DNA of 7,090 bases from an uncultured Selenomonadales bacterium (GCA_946407175.1 CAMJNB010000063.1:1-7090), one strand, 5' to 3'. Shown: positions 1-5,869, numbered from the stretch's first letter. Numbers and translations are program-made. Notes: generated by a model from the letters alone, not told the origin.

Positions 1-1441
1 TTTCAACGTCAATTTTAATGTCGTGATTATCGGCAATCATCTTCGCAATGGAAAGACCAATGCCGAAACCGTCCGCACGCCCGCCGTTTTCAAGTCGAAC
101 GCCGCGCTTAAAAATTTGGTCGAGACTTTCAGGCGCCATACCTACGCCGGAATCTGAAATCTTAACCAGCGCAAAATTATTTTCGACGTGGGACGAAAGA
201 GTAACACTTCCGCCTTTCGCCGTGTACTTTTTCGCGTTGTCCAAAAATATTCTAAGCATCTGCACGATAGTCAATTCATCGGCGTAAATCTGCGCGGAAT
301 CGTTTTGCGCCAAAGTCAGCACGTGATTTTTATCAAGCGTTTGTGTGCGGCGAAAAACTTTTTCTACAATATCGGTAAGGCTTACAACTTCCTTGTCAAA
401 CTTCAAAGTATTTTGTTCACTGCGTGCAAGGAAACGTAAATTTTCAAGCAGGTTTTTGATATTCTGCGTCTCGTCACGAATTACCTCGATACTTTCATCG
501 CGCAACGCCTTATTTTCAGCGTTTTTCCCGTACTTTTCAAGAATATCAATATAGCCGTCAATTACGGTTAAAGGCGTCTTAAGTTCGTGTGAAACGTCCG
601 AAACAAATTTTTTCTGCTTTGAAAGATCGTCTTGCACGTCCGACAAAACTTTTTGCATGCCGGTAAATTCATCGTTAATTGAGGTGAAGTCGCCTTGAAT
701 TTTGTCAAGCATCATGTTAAAAGTTCCTGCCAACTCTTTCAATTCGTCATTGGCAGAAGTCAAGGGTATTCGCTCATTAATATGTTGATTGTCCGGCGAA
801 GAGGCAATTTTCCGCGCCAAGTCCGTCATTTCTTTAATCGGCTTTAAAACATTTCTGCCGACGATATAAGTGGCAAAAATCGCAACGGCAATGCTGAATA
901 AGTCGATAAAAGTCAGAAACAACATTAAATTATCAAAGACATCGGCGGTGGAAGTGATAGTGCGAAAGAAATAAAGAGTGAAATTTTTGCCTTTATTGTC
1001 CGTGTACTTCATCTCTGCGCGGTAGACAACGGCATTTACCATTCGAGCAATTTCAAAGGTATCGTCCGTAGAAAAGGGCGGGTCTTTCAAATTATATTTT
1101 TCAAATTTTTCATTGGACGGGTAGGTTTTAGGGTGAGTGTCAACCAATAACTTTCCTCGTTCATCAAAAATTCTCAGTACGACGCCGGAAATAAGCATAT
1201 CATGGAAATTTATGGAATCTGCCTGCGCCAACGCATTGGGATTTTTTTTCAAAAAATCTTCCACTTTATTCATACTGTACTTGATTGTAGCTTGGACAGG
1301 GTGGTAAAGCGCGTAGGATACACTGAACCATATCACGATATTTGTAATTATAATCGTCGCTATAAAAAATACGGTACAAAGACCGTGAATTTTGGCAGAA
1401 ATGCCGAGATTGTCGTACCAATCGAGAATTTTTTTTAACAT
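1..1441 (-). CDS. Two-component sensor histidine kinase (C-terminal end cut by window edge)
   Basis: An inner-membrane sensor kinase that should autophosphorylate on a histidine and pass the phosphate to a response regulator. The 480 visible residues show a first membrane span at about 19-42, an extracytoplasmic sensor region of roughly 125 residues (about 43-170) that I do not recognise, a second span at about 172-195 and a HAMP linker at about 197-248. A HisKA domain follows with the H box VSHELKTPL (phospho-acceptor His285). The HATPase domain has an N box with Asn402 (FLDNAKKYT), a G1 box DSGVGM (Asp430, Gly432, Gly434) and a G2 stretch GFGIGLS at 458-464. Only the last few residues should be missing. 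The ATG at 1441 gives the typical MLKKIL start but has no clear Shine-Dalgarno, so translation may be weak or depend on upstream transcription. No response regulator precedes it; the neighbour upstream is an exported esterase-like protein. The signal sensed is unknown. Confidence 0.95.
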   Translation of the reverse strand, partial: MLKKILDWYDNLGISAKIHGLCTVFFIATIIITNIVIWFSVSYALYHPVQATIKYSMNKVEDFLKKNPNALAQADSINFHDMLISGVVLRIFDERGKLLVDTHPKTYPSNEKFEKYNLKDPPFSTDDTFEIARMVNAVVYRAEMKYTDNKGKNFTLYFFRTITSTADVFDNLMLFLTFIDLFSIAVAIFATYIVGRNVLKPIKEMTDLARKIASSPDNQHINERIPLTSANDELKELAGTFNMMLDKIQGDFTSINDEFTGMQKVLSDVQDDLSKQKKFVSDVSHELKTPLTVIDGYIDILEKYGKNAENKALRDESIEVIRDETQNIKNLLENLRFLARSEQNTLKFDKEVVSLTDIVEKVFRRTQTLDKNHVLTLAQNDSAQIYADELTIVQMLRIFLDNAKKYTAKGGSVTLSSHVENNFALVKISDSGVGMAPESLDQIFKRGVRLENGGRADGFGIGLSIAKMIADNHDIKIDVE

Positions 1442-1452
1442 AGATTTTTAAA

Positions 1453-1502
1453 TTAGCTGTTAGCTGTTTAGCTCTTAGCCGTTAGCTGTTAGCTCTTAGC
1501 CT
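1453..1502. repeat. Tandem heptamer array (TTAGCTG-type, about 7 units)
   Basis: Seven head-to-tail 7-bp units read TTAGCTG, TTAGCTG, (extra T), TTAGCTC, TTAGCCG, TTAGCTG, TTAGCTC, TTAGCCT. The core TTAGC is invariant and the last two positions vary. The array fills the gap between the hydrolase stop and the histidine kinase start. The same unit recurs at 5784-5869, so this is a dispersed intergenic repeat family rather than chance. It resembles in style the short tandemly repeated sequences known from cyanobacterial genomes; its role is unknown. Confidence 0.85.
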
Positions 1503-1509
1503 TTCATTC

Positions 1510-2340
1510 TTAATTTTTAATTTTTAATACAAAGTAGTCTGAAACAATTTTAGCCGTCTTTGCAACGTCCTGCGAAAAGCCGTGATCGAAGCCGGGCAAA
1601 AGTTCCAGCTGACTTTGCGAATAAATGTGCTGATAGTGCAGGCTGTAGGTGTAGGGTACAATGACGTCGCCGGTGCCGTGAATCATAAGCGCGGGACCTT
1701 GAAATTTTTCCGCCGTCTCATAAATCGGCAAAGTCTGCGCGGTTAAAATGTAGTTGCGTCCGACTTTATGTCCGCCGAAAATTTCAACGTATTGCGGCGG
1801 GTTCATTGAATCAAAAGTCACGCCGAATAAATTTCCTCTAATCGCATCGTCGCGCAGTACCGCCGCAGGCGCCATTAACGCAATACATTTAATCTTATTT
1901 TTACCGAGTTCACCGGCAACCATACTTGTAACAACGCCGCCTTGCGAATGTCCCGCGATTGAAATACTTGTCACGTTCGGCAACTTGCTGACGTAGTTGT
2001 AAACTTCTTTGGCGTCTTCAATTTCATTTAAAACCGTCATGTCTGAAAAGTCGCCGTCACTTTCGCCGTGACCGTTGAAGTCAAAACGTATTGACGCGAT
2101 ACCGGCTTTTTCAAGGTTATCAGCCAGCGTCGTAAGCAACGGTTCATTTTTGTTGCCGGTTAAGCCGTGCAGAATCATTACAAGCGGGTAAGACGTCTTG
2201 CCGTCCGGCGTTTGAATTACGGCAGAAAGTTTTCCGTGATCCCCGTCGATTTTAACGGCTTGACTTTTCGCCTCAACATTTATCGGTAAAATTACAAGCA
2301 CCGTAAACAGTAAAATAAAAAATTTTTTTAAGCACGTCAA
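1510..2340 (-). CDS. Exported alpha/beta hydrolase, cinnamoyl/feruloyl esterase-like
   Basis: A serine hydrolase of the alpha/beta fold, 276 residues. It starts with a signal peptide: lysines at 5-6, a hydrophobic core at about 7-20 and a likely signal peptidase I cut after VEA (residues 22-24). It has no lipobox, so it is probably released outside the cytoplasmic membrane. Visible motifs are the oxyanion-hole segment ILHGLTG (56-62), GHGESDG (90-96), the nucleophile elbow GHSQGG with Ser132, an acid at Asp225 (HGTGDVIVPY) and the catalytic His253 (GFDHGF). The layout and sequence closely recall Est1E of Butyrivibrio and related cinnamoyl esterases, including the segment between elbow and acid. 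An acyl or feruloyl esterase role is therefore likely, but the substrate is inferred; a general S33-type esterase is the alternative. The start is TTG at 2340, because a stop codon lies directly upstream in frame and AGGAG sits 3 nt before it; later starts would destroy the signal peptide. Confidence 0.9.
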   Translation of the reverse strand: MTCLKKFFILLFTVLVILPINVEAKSQAVKIDGDHGKLSAVIQTPDGKTSYPLVMILHGLTGNKNEPLLTTLADNLEKAGIASIRFDFNGHGESDGDFSDMTVLNEIEDAKEVYNYVSKLPNVTSISIAGHSQGGVVTSMVAGELGKNKIKCIALMAPAAVLRDDAIRGNLFGVTFDSMNPPQYVEIFGGHKVGRNYILTAQTLPIYETAEKFQGPALMIHGTGDVIVPYTYSLHYQHIYSQSQLELLPGFDHGFSQDVAKTAKIVSDYFVLKIKN

Positions 2341-2343
2341 TCA

Positions 2344-2348
2344 CTCCT
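2344..2348 (-). promoter_or_regulatory. Ribosome binding site supporting a TTG start
   Basis: AGGAG on the minus strand lies 3 nt before the TTG codon at 2340, and the spacer is itself an in-frame TGA. The spacing is short, but no other start keeps the signal peptide. The rare start and tight spacing suggest modest translation. Confidence 0.6.
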
Positions 2349-2355
2349 AAACAAT

Positions 2356-2392
2356 TTTATAAAATGGTAACATTGCAGAAAAGTTTTTGCAA
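2356..2392 (-). promoter_or_regulatory. Possible promoter of the esterase-like gene
   Basis: The gap between the preceding terminator and this gene must hold its promoter if it is transcribed alone. Two weak candidates are visible: TTGCAA (2392-2387) with a 17-bp spacer to TACCAT (2369-2364), or a TATAAA box at 2361-2356 with no good -35. Neither is strong, and the TATAAA option would leave a very short leader. Confidence 0.3.
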
Positions 2393-2393
2393 C

Positions 2394-2420
2394 AAAAAAA
2401 TCGCCGTGACTTAGGCGATT
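2394..2420 (-). terminator. Intrinsic terminator after the DUF4230 gene
   Basis: Read on the minus strand, AATCGCC, an 8-nt loop and GGCGATT form a perfect 7-bp stem that runs into a T-tract (complement of the A run at 2394-2400). It lies about 37 nt past the DUF4230 stop and before the esterase promoter region, so it separates the two transcription units. Confidence 0.8.
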
Positions 2421-2456
2421 GAGCTATACTAAACGATATCAAGACTTAAGCAAGGT

Positions 2457-3140
2457 TTAATTCAGCAGTCTTGTATCGGCGGCGGCAATTCTTGAAATGT
2501 CAGAATTTCCGTTAAGAAAGACCACGTGCGGATTTATGCCTATTGCCTGCATATGCGCTTTCAAAATTCGGCAGACATTTTCATTTGCCCGCTGTAAAAT
2601 TCCTTCGCTGATGAGAAGATTTTGTTCACGTTCAAGGTCTGCCGTTACCAATTTATCCTGCATTTCAAGAGTTATCGCGTCGGCAAGGAATCCTTTTTCA
2701 TTGGAAATTATTTTGCAACTGCCGGGTTTGGAATGAATGTCAAGTACGGTGCATTGCGGTATGATAATTGTAGCACTGTTGCCGCTAATGCTTGTTCGCG
2801 GAACGCGGACGCGCGTCAAGTCACATCCGCAGGAAATAACGCCGCTGTAAATCATACGAAAATTTACGTCGGTGAAGGGAATTTTAAAGCCGTGCCATGC
2901 TTTATTGTCCTTGTGAGAAATTTCGGCGGTAAATTCTTCGCGCACCGTAGTCAGCTCAGCCAGGTCTTGGATTTTTGAGGAAATGACTATGCTCATTCTT
3001 TCCGCGTCTTGGTAGTTGGAAACGGTCTGTTCAAGTTTGTTGTTCCTGCGCTTAAGGTGATCAATGTAGTAAATGCCGCCGCCTGCAAGCAACGTCACGA
3101 AAAGGAGCATTGCCATTATCGCGCCAAATGCATCTGCCAT
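2457..3140 (-). CDS. Membrane-anchored DUF4230-like protein
   Basis: A 227-residue protein with one N-terminal membrane span (about residues 5-26), followed by basic residues (KRR, 30-32) and a short helical, possibly coiled-coil stretch (about 33-62). The rest looks like the DUF4230 family, judged by recall of its pattern: a Leu/Thr-Val-Arg-Glu segment (LTTVREEFTAEI, 63-74), a central beta-rich part with SGVISCGCDL (99-108), an IIIPQ strand (125-129) and a late helix ISEGILQRANENVCRIL (177-193) leading to a final strand. The family's biochemical role is unknown to me. The body probably lies outside the membrane, but the basic residues after the span leave topology uncertain. The ATG at 3140 is set by a GGGGAGGGG site 5 nt upstream. 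It is the last gene of a three-gene unit, but a stem-loop with a U-tract lies just before its ribosome binding site, so it may depend on readthrough. Confidence 0.8.
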   Translation of the reverse strand: MADAFGAIMAMLLFVTLLAGGGIYYIDHLKRRNNKLEQTVSNYQDAERMSIVISSKIQDLAELTTVREEFTAEISHKDNKAWHGFKIPFTDVNFRMIYSGVISCGCDLTRVRVPRTSISGNSATIIIPQCTVLDIHSKPGSCKIISNEKGFLADAITLEMQDKLVTADLEREQNLLISEGILQRANENVCRILKAHMQAIGINPHVVFLNGNSDISRIAAADTRLLN

Positions 3141-3145
3141 GAAAA

Positions 3146-3156
3146 TCCCCTCCCCT
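3146..3156 (-). promoter_or_regulatory. Very strong ribosome binding site of the DUF4230 gene
   Basis: AGGGGAGGGGA on the minus strand ends 5 nt before the ATG at 3140. It matches the GGAGGGG element before the two genes upstream and directly abuts the U-tract of the stem-loop at 3157-3196. Confidence 0.8.
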
Positions 3157-3196
3157 AAAAAAATCGGCGTACAAATATTTTTGTAAGTGTACGCCG
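3157..3196 (-). terminator. Stem-loop with U-tract between the small membrane gene and the DUF4230 gene
   Basis: On the minus strand CGGCGTACA, a 14-nt loop and TGTACGCCG form a perfect 9-bp stem followed at once by ATTTTTTT. This is a standard intrinsic terminator shape. It lies 25 nt after the small gene's stop and ends at the DUF4230 ribosome binding site, leaving no room for a promoter after it. It may act as a partial terminator or attenuator that lowers DUF4230 expression relative to the first two genes. Confidence 0.8.
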
Positions 3197-3221
3197 TGCA
3201 GTAAATTTTTCCTGCTTTAAA

Positions 3222-3437
3222 TTACTTGCCGCTGTTCAAACGCGGTACAGAATTTTGATTGTTATTATTCTCCGAAAATTTTTTGATACCGTAGCCAATC
3301 ACACCTGCCGCTATGATACCGCCGGCAACTTTTGCAATGTTATCGGAATCGTTCATTCTGACCATAGCGCGGTTATCGGAATCATTCATAAGGACGTTGC
3401 AAAAACTGTCAATCACGTCTCCCAAGAGACTCAACAT
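3222..3437 (-). CDS. Small glycine-rich single-span membrane protein, unknown function
   Basis: A 71-residue protein I do not recognise. Its N-terminus (MLSLLGDVIDSF) is amphipathic and is followed by two copies of MNDSDN (residues 17-22 and 28-33) spaced 11 residues apart. A Gly/Ala-rich hydrophobic helix, roughly IAKVAGGIIAAGVIGYG (34-50), could be a glycine-zipper-like membrane span. The tail is polar and Asn-rich (SENNNNQNS). The open frame extends ten codons further to 3467, but ATG 3437 is preferred because GGAGGGG lies 6 nt before it, while the upstream ATG overlaps the previous gene's stop and has no ribosome binding site. The 22-nt gap to the upstream CFI-box gene indicates co-transcription, so a membrane partner or anchor for that protein is a reasonable guess, not shown by sequence. 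Confidence 0.7.
   Translation of the reverse strand: MLSLLGDVIDSFCNVLMNDSDNRAMVRMNDSDNIAKVAGGIIAAGVIGYGIKKFSENNNNQNSVPRLNSGK
3340..3389 (-). repeat. Internal repeat coding for MNDSDN twice
   Basis: A 17-bp segment at 3340-3356 recurs at 3373-3389 with one mismatch (16/17), offset by 33 bp, exactly 11 codons. The DNA between the copies is diverged. It looks like an old in-frame tandem duplication inside the small membrane protein. Confidence 0.75.
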
Positions 3438-3443
3438 AAAAAT

Positions 3444-3450
3444 CCCCTCC
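3444..3450 (-). promoter_or_regulatory. Ribosome binding site that fixes the 71-residue gene start
   Basis: GGAGGGG on the minus strand, 6 nt before ATG 3437. It lies inside the longer open frame and therefore argues against the start at 3467. Confidence 0.8.
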
Positions 3451-3459
3451 GTCAAATTG

Positions 3460-4443
3460 TTACGCATTGAATTTAGCTTTCAAATTTTCTACCATTTTTA
3501 CATAAAGCTTTTTGCACGCAGTGTAGTCACGTGACTCAATATAGCTGAGGCATTTTGAAAGGTAGTTGTCCCAAATTTCACTGTAGATAATTTTTGCATT
3601 AGGCATTGAATTTATTTTCGCCACGATACCGGGAGCAGTTTTGTAATATTCATCAATCAGTTTTTGACCGTCGGACTGCAATTTTAGCCAGCCGTCGCGG
3701 AACTTGCGAAACGCCGTAAGTTCATAGCAGTCATCCGGCTTGCCGAAGTTGTCACACACTGCCGTTGTGATAAAGCAATTTTGATTTTGTTGATTCCTTT
3801 CATCTTCATTTACTTGCTGAAGTATTTTTTGTGCCGCGTCTCTGGTGGAATAATTATTACTTCTACATGCAACTTGCAATAGCTGTTTCAATCTCGGAAA
3901 ATCTCTGCTGCCTTGATTCAACATACAAACCGCCAATCCCAAAGAAGATTCTGTATTAGAAGGATTCCGATTTACGGCAAATTCAAAGTAAGGTTCAGCG
4001 GCTTCCACATTATCTAAGGAAAGATACATATTTCCTAATCCTTCAGCGGCTAATTCATTGCCGTTAATGTCTACGTCTCTGCGTAAAAGGTTTTCGGCAA
4101 TGTCATACTCCTTGTCTTGAAAAGCCATCATTCCCATAAAGTAAAGGCACATGGAATTATTCACCGCGATGCCTTGCTTTCCCCAATACATTGATTTCTG
4201 ATAATCGCCTTTTGTGTGATACATCATCATTAAATACTGAATAGCCTCTATATCACCGTTTTCAGCAGCTCTTACCGCTCCGGATTCTTTCTGTTCAAAA
4301 GCTTTTAACTCTGCCAATATATTTTGTTGCTCTTGCCGGCGTTGAGCTTTTTGAATATTATCTTGAGCTATATTAAGCCCTTCTTGAATACCGTCAAGCA
4401 CACCTATCGCCAATGTTTTGCCGATATCTCCCATTAAGCCCAT
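3460..4443 (-). CDS. TPR-like repeat protein with C-terminal CFI-box domain
   Basis: A 327-residue protein counted from ATG 4443. Residues 1-25 (MGLMGDIGKTLAIGVLDGI onward) are mildly hydrophobic, followed by a Gln/Lys-rich probable coiled coil (about 26-54). Residues about 55-200 form helical repeats of TPR or Sel1 type, for example AAENGDIEAIQYLMMMYHTKGDYQKSMYWG and the later NMYLSLDNVEAAEPYFEFAV, suggesting a protein-binding scaffold. The last ~105 residues begin with CFITTAVC (223-230) and continue with LTAFRKFRDGWL, DEYYKTAPGIV and a terminal LYVKMVENL. I recognise this by recall as the domain annotated CFI-box-CTERM, found at the ends of many unrelated bacterial proteins; its function is not known to me. 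The frame extends to 4512, but GGAGGGG 6 nt before 4443 decides the start. It is first in a unit with a small membrane protein and a DUF4230 protein. Confidence 0.85.
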   Translation of the reverse strand: MGLMGDIGKTLAIGVLDGIQEGLNIAQDNIQKAQRRQEQQNILAELKAFEQKESGAVRAAENGDIEAIQYLMMMYHTKGDYQKSMYWGKQGIAVNNSMCLYFMGMMAFQDKEYDIAENLLRRDVDINGNELAAEGLGNMYLSLDNVEAAEPYFEFAVNRNPSNTESSLGLAVCMLNQGSRDFPRLKQLLQVACRSNNYSTRDAAQKILQQVNEDERNQQNQNCFITTAVCDNFGKPDDCYELTAFRKFRDGWLKLQSDGQKLIDEYYKTAPGIVAKINSMPNAKIIYSEIWDNYLSKCLSYIESRDYTACKKLYVKMVENLKAKFNA

Positions 4444-4449
4444 AAACAA

Positions 4450-4456
4450 CCCCTCC
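4450..4456 (-). promoter_or_regulatory. Ribosome binding site that fixes the CFI-box gene start
   Basis: GGAGGGG on the minus strand, 6 nt before ATG 4443. It is the same element as before the next two genes. It rules out the frame's first ATG at 4512, which would add 23 residues. Confidence 0.8.
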
Positions 4457-4496
4457 ACTTGCAGTTTAAAAATCCTTGTAAAAATTAACTGCGCTA

Positions 4497-4505
4497 AGCA
4501 TAGCA
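4497..4505 (-). promoter_or_regulatory. Candidate promoter of the CFI-box gene unit
   Basis: On the minus strand TGCTATGCT gives an extended -10 (TGnTATGCT) about 54 nt before the start codon. There is no recognisable -35, as can occur with extended -10 promoters. It is the best candidate in the gap but not a strong one. Confidence 0.35.
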
Positions 4506-4523
4506 CAAACATTTCAAGAAGTG

Positions 4524-4540
4524 TTGTTCCGACGGGACAA
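4524..4540. promoter_or_regulatory. Near-palindrome, possible operator between divergent genes
   Basis: TTGTTCC, GAC, GGGACAA form a 7-3-7 inverted repeat with one mismatched pair. It lies between the two divergent promoters, just upstream of the candidate minus-strand promoter, which is a natural place for a regulator to bind. There is no U-tract of note, so a terminator is unlikely. No regulator can be named. Confidence 0.35.
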
Positions 4541-4608
4541 TTTTCAAAAAAATTTTCCGCGCAGATTTTTTATTTTGGATAAAAATTTCAGGTATTTTTA
4601 ATTTTTTC

Positions 4609-4617
4609 TGCTATAAT
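4609..4617 (+). promoter_or_regulatory. Extended -10 promoter of the LCP gene
   Basis: TGCTATAAT carries a perfect TATAAT at 4612-4617 with the TGn extension. The -35 region is weak (TTTCAG-like, with an over-long spacer). Transcription would start near 4624, giving a leader of about 50 nt. Confidence 0.65.
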
Positions 4618-4673
4618 AACGCCGTCGAAGTAGAAAGGGGTTTTCTGTAAAAATTTTTAGCTGGTGATGTGTT

Positions 4674-5780
4674 ATGAGTGAGAAATCGGCGCTGGAAAAT
4701 ATGGCGAAACGTCGACAAGCCGCCGCAAACAGGACGAGCAGAACTTTGGTATCATTTTTATTTTGTCTTTTTATCTGCGCGGCGTCCTTAGGCGTGTATG
4801 CGGGTTTTTGCTTTACAAGCGATGAGGCGTTACAAAATTTTTCAGCGCGAGAAAAATCGCAGGGAGAAACAATTTTACCGACATTGAAAAGCGACATGAC
4901 GCTGATACTTATGGGCGTCGATGAAAGGAAAGATGATGTCGGCAGGTCTGATACATTAATGTTTTTAAATTTTTCCGGCGATGAAGTGTCCTTGCTGTCA
5001 ATTCCCCGTGACACGCGGGTATACGTTGAGCGGCAGGGCTATCAAAAAATAAATGCGGCGTATGCTTACGGCGGCGAAAAGTTGACGCGGCAGACGGTTG
5101 AAGATTTTTTAGGCGTTGACGTTGACCGCTACATAAAAATCGACACGCACGCATTTCCGAAAGTCATTGACGAAATGGGCGGAATTGATATTTACGTTGA
5201 ACGCGATATGCACTACGAAGATCCGTGGGACGATGACGGCGGACTTGTAATCGACTTGCGGCAGGGACTTCAGCATTTGGACGGCAATGAGGCTATTCAA
5301 TTTGTACGTTTTCGCGACTGGGAAGGTGACGCCGGACGTGTTCGCAGGCAACAGGCTTTTATGCGCGCACTTGCAGAAAAGGTGACCGACCCTGCAATTA
5401 TTTTGAAGTTGCCGCAAATACTAAGCGTTGCCTTTGACGCTGTTGATACTGATTTAAGTATGACGGAAATGCTGTCTCTTGCCGGTACGCTGAAGTCTGC
5501 CGAATCTGAAGGCAACCTTCGTACAGGCGTTGTACCCGGTTATATGCAGTACATTGACGACGTAAGCTATCTTGTGCCGGACGCCGAAAGGCTCGGTGAA
5601 GTTGTACGCGACAATCTGAAAATAGACGTGAGTAAAAGCCACTTCGACAATCTTGCGTTGGAATATGACAGAGGTGCGCCTGCAGATTTTTATGACGTTA
5701 ATCCCAATGTGGAGCGCGACTTGCAGATTATGGACGACTTTCACCGCGCAAGGTACAAGTTTGAAGAGAATATATTGTAG
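4674..5780 (+). CDS. LytR-CpsA-Psr (LCP) family cell-wall ligase
   Basis: A 368-residue membrane-anchored protein of the family that transfers lipid-linked glycopolymers (teichoic acid, capsule or similar) onto peptidoglycan outside the cell membrane. After a basic cytoplasmic tail (1-22) comes one span (about 23-47), then a linker and the LCP domain (about 75-240). Family signatures are visible: ILMGVDER with Asp83, GRSDTLMFL (90-98), SIPRDTRV (109-116), KINAAYAYGG (125-134), DRYIKID (151-157), and the FVRFRD...GDAGRVRRQQ segment (210-227) with its conserved arginines. The C-terminal ~120 residues follow the usual family tail and end in an acidic stretch. The domain is complete, with no sign of damage. 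The start ATG 4674 has GGTGAT 5 nt upstream and an in-frame stop just before that. The polymer substrate cannot be told from the sequence. A repeat-filled gap separates it from the purine permease gene. Confidence 0.93.
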   Translation: MSEKSALENMAKRRQAAANRTSRTLVSFLFCLFICAASLGVYAGFCFTSDEALQNFSAREKSQGETILPTLKSDMTLILMGVDERKDDVGRSDTLMFLNFSGDEVSLLSIPRDTRVYVERQGYQKINAAYAYGGEKLTRQTVEDFLGVDVDRYIKIDTHAFPKVIDEMGGIDIYVERDMHYEDPWDDDGGLVIDLRQGLQHLDGNEAIQFVRFRDWEGDAGRVRRQQAFMRALAEKVTDPAIILKLPQILSVAFDAVDTDLSMTEMLSLAGTLKSAESEGNLRTGVVPGYMQYIDDVSYLVPDAERLGEVVRDNLKIDVSKSHFDNLALEYDRGAPADFYDVNPNVERDLQIMDDFHRARYKFEENIL

Positions 5781-5783
5781 TCT

Positions 5784-5869
5784 TTAGCTGTTAGCTATTA
5801 GCCGTTAGCTTTTAATTTTTGCTAATCACTAACCGCTAATAGCTACCGGCTAACCGCTAAAACCTAACC
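5784..5869. repeat. Inverted double array of the heptamer repeat (potential hairpin)
   Basis: Four direct units (TTAGCTG, TTAGCTA, TTAGCCG, TTAGCTT; 5784-5811) are followed by a T-rich 9-bp spacer. Then come about seven units of the opposite orientation (GCTAATC, ACTAACC, GCTAATA, GCTACCG, GCTAACC, GCTAAAA, CCTAACC; 5821-5869). The arm 5784-5808 pairs with 5829-5853 at 22 of 25 positions with a 20-nt loop, so the transcript could fold into a long hairpin. There is no U-tract after it, so it is not a standard terminator, but it may affect readthrough or RNA stability between the LCP and permease genes. It is the same family as 1453-1502. Confidence 0.85.

Noticed and set aside
48..554. Plus-strand open frames opposite the histidine kinase
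   Set aside because: They lie antisense to a kinase with all its conserved boxes, and their products show no domain or sensible composition.
1453..1502. CRISPR-like array
   Set aside because: The unit is 7 bp with no spacers, far from CRISPR repeat and spacer lengths, and there are no cas genes.
3438..3467. Longer start of the small membrane protein that overlaps the previous stop
   Set aside because: No ribosome binding site serves ATG 3467, while ATG 3437 has an excellent one.
4444..4512. Longer start of the CFI-box protein, adding 23 residues with a hydrophobic look
   Set aside because: The strong GGAGGGG site 6 nt before ATG 4443 lies inside the extension, and the candidate promoter at 4497-4505 falls within it too.
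4634..4640. AAAGGGG as the ribosome binding site of the LCP gene
   Set aside because: It is over 30 nt from ATG 4674, and no in-frame start lies closer; an in-frame stop at 4665 blocks an upstream start.
4598..5744. Minus-strand open frames opposite the LCP gene
   Set aside because: The LCP frame carries the full set of family motifs and a promoter and ribosome binding site; the antisense frames have none.
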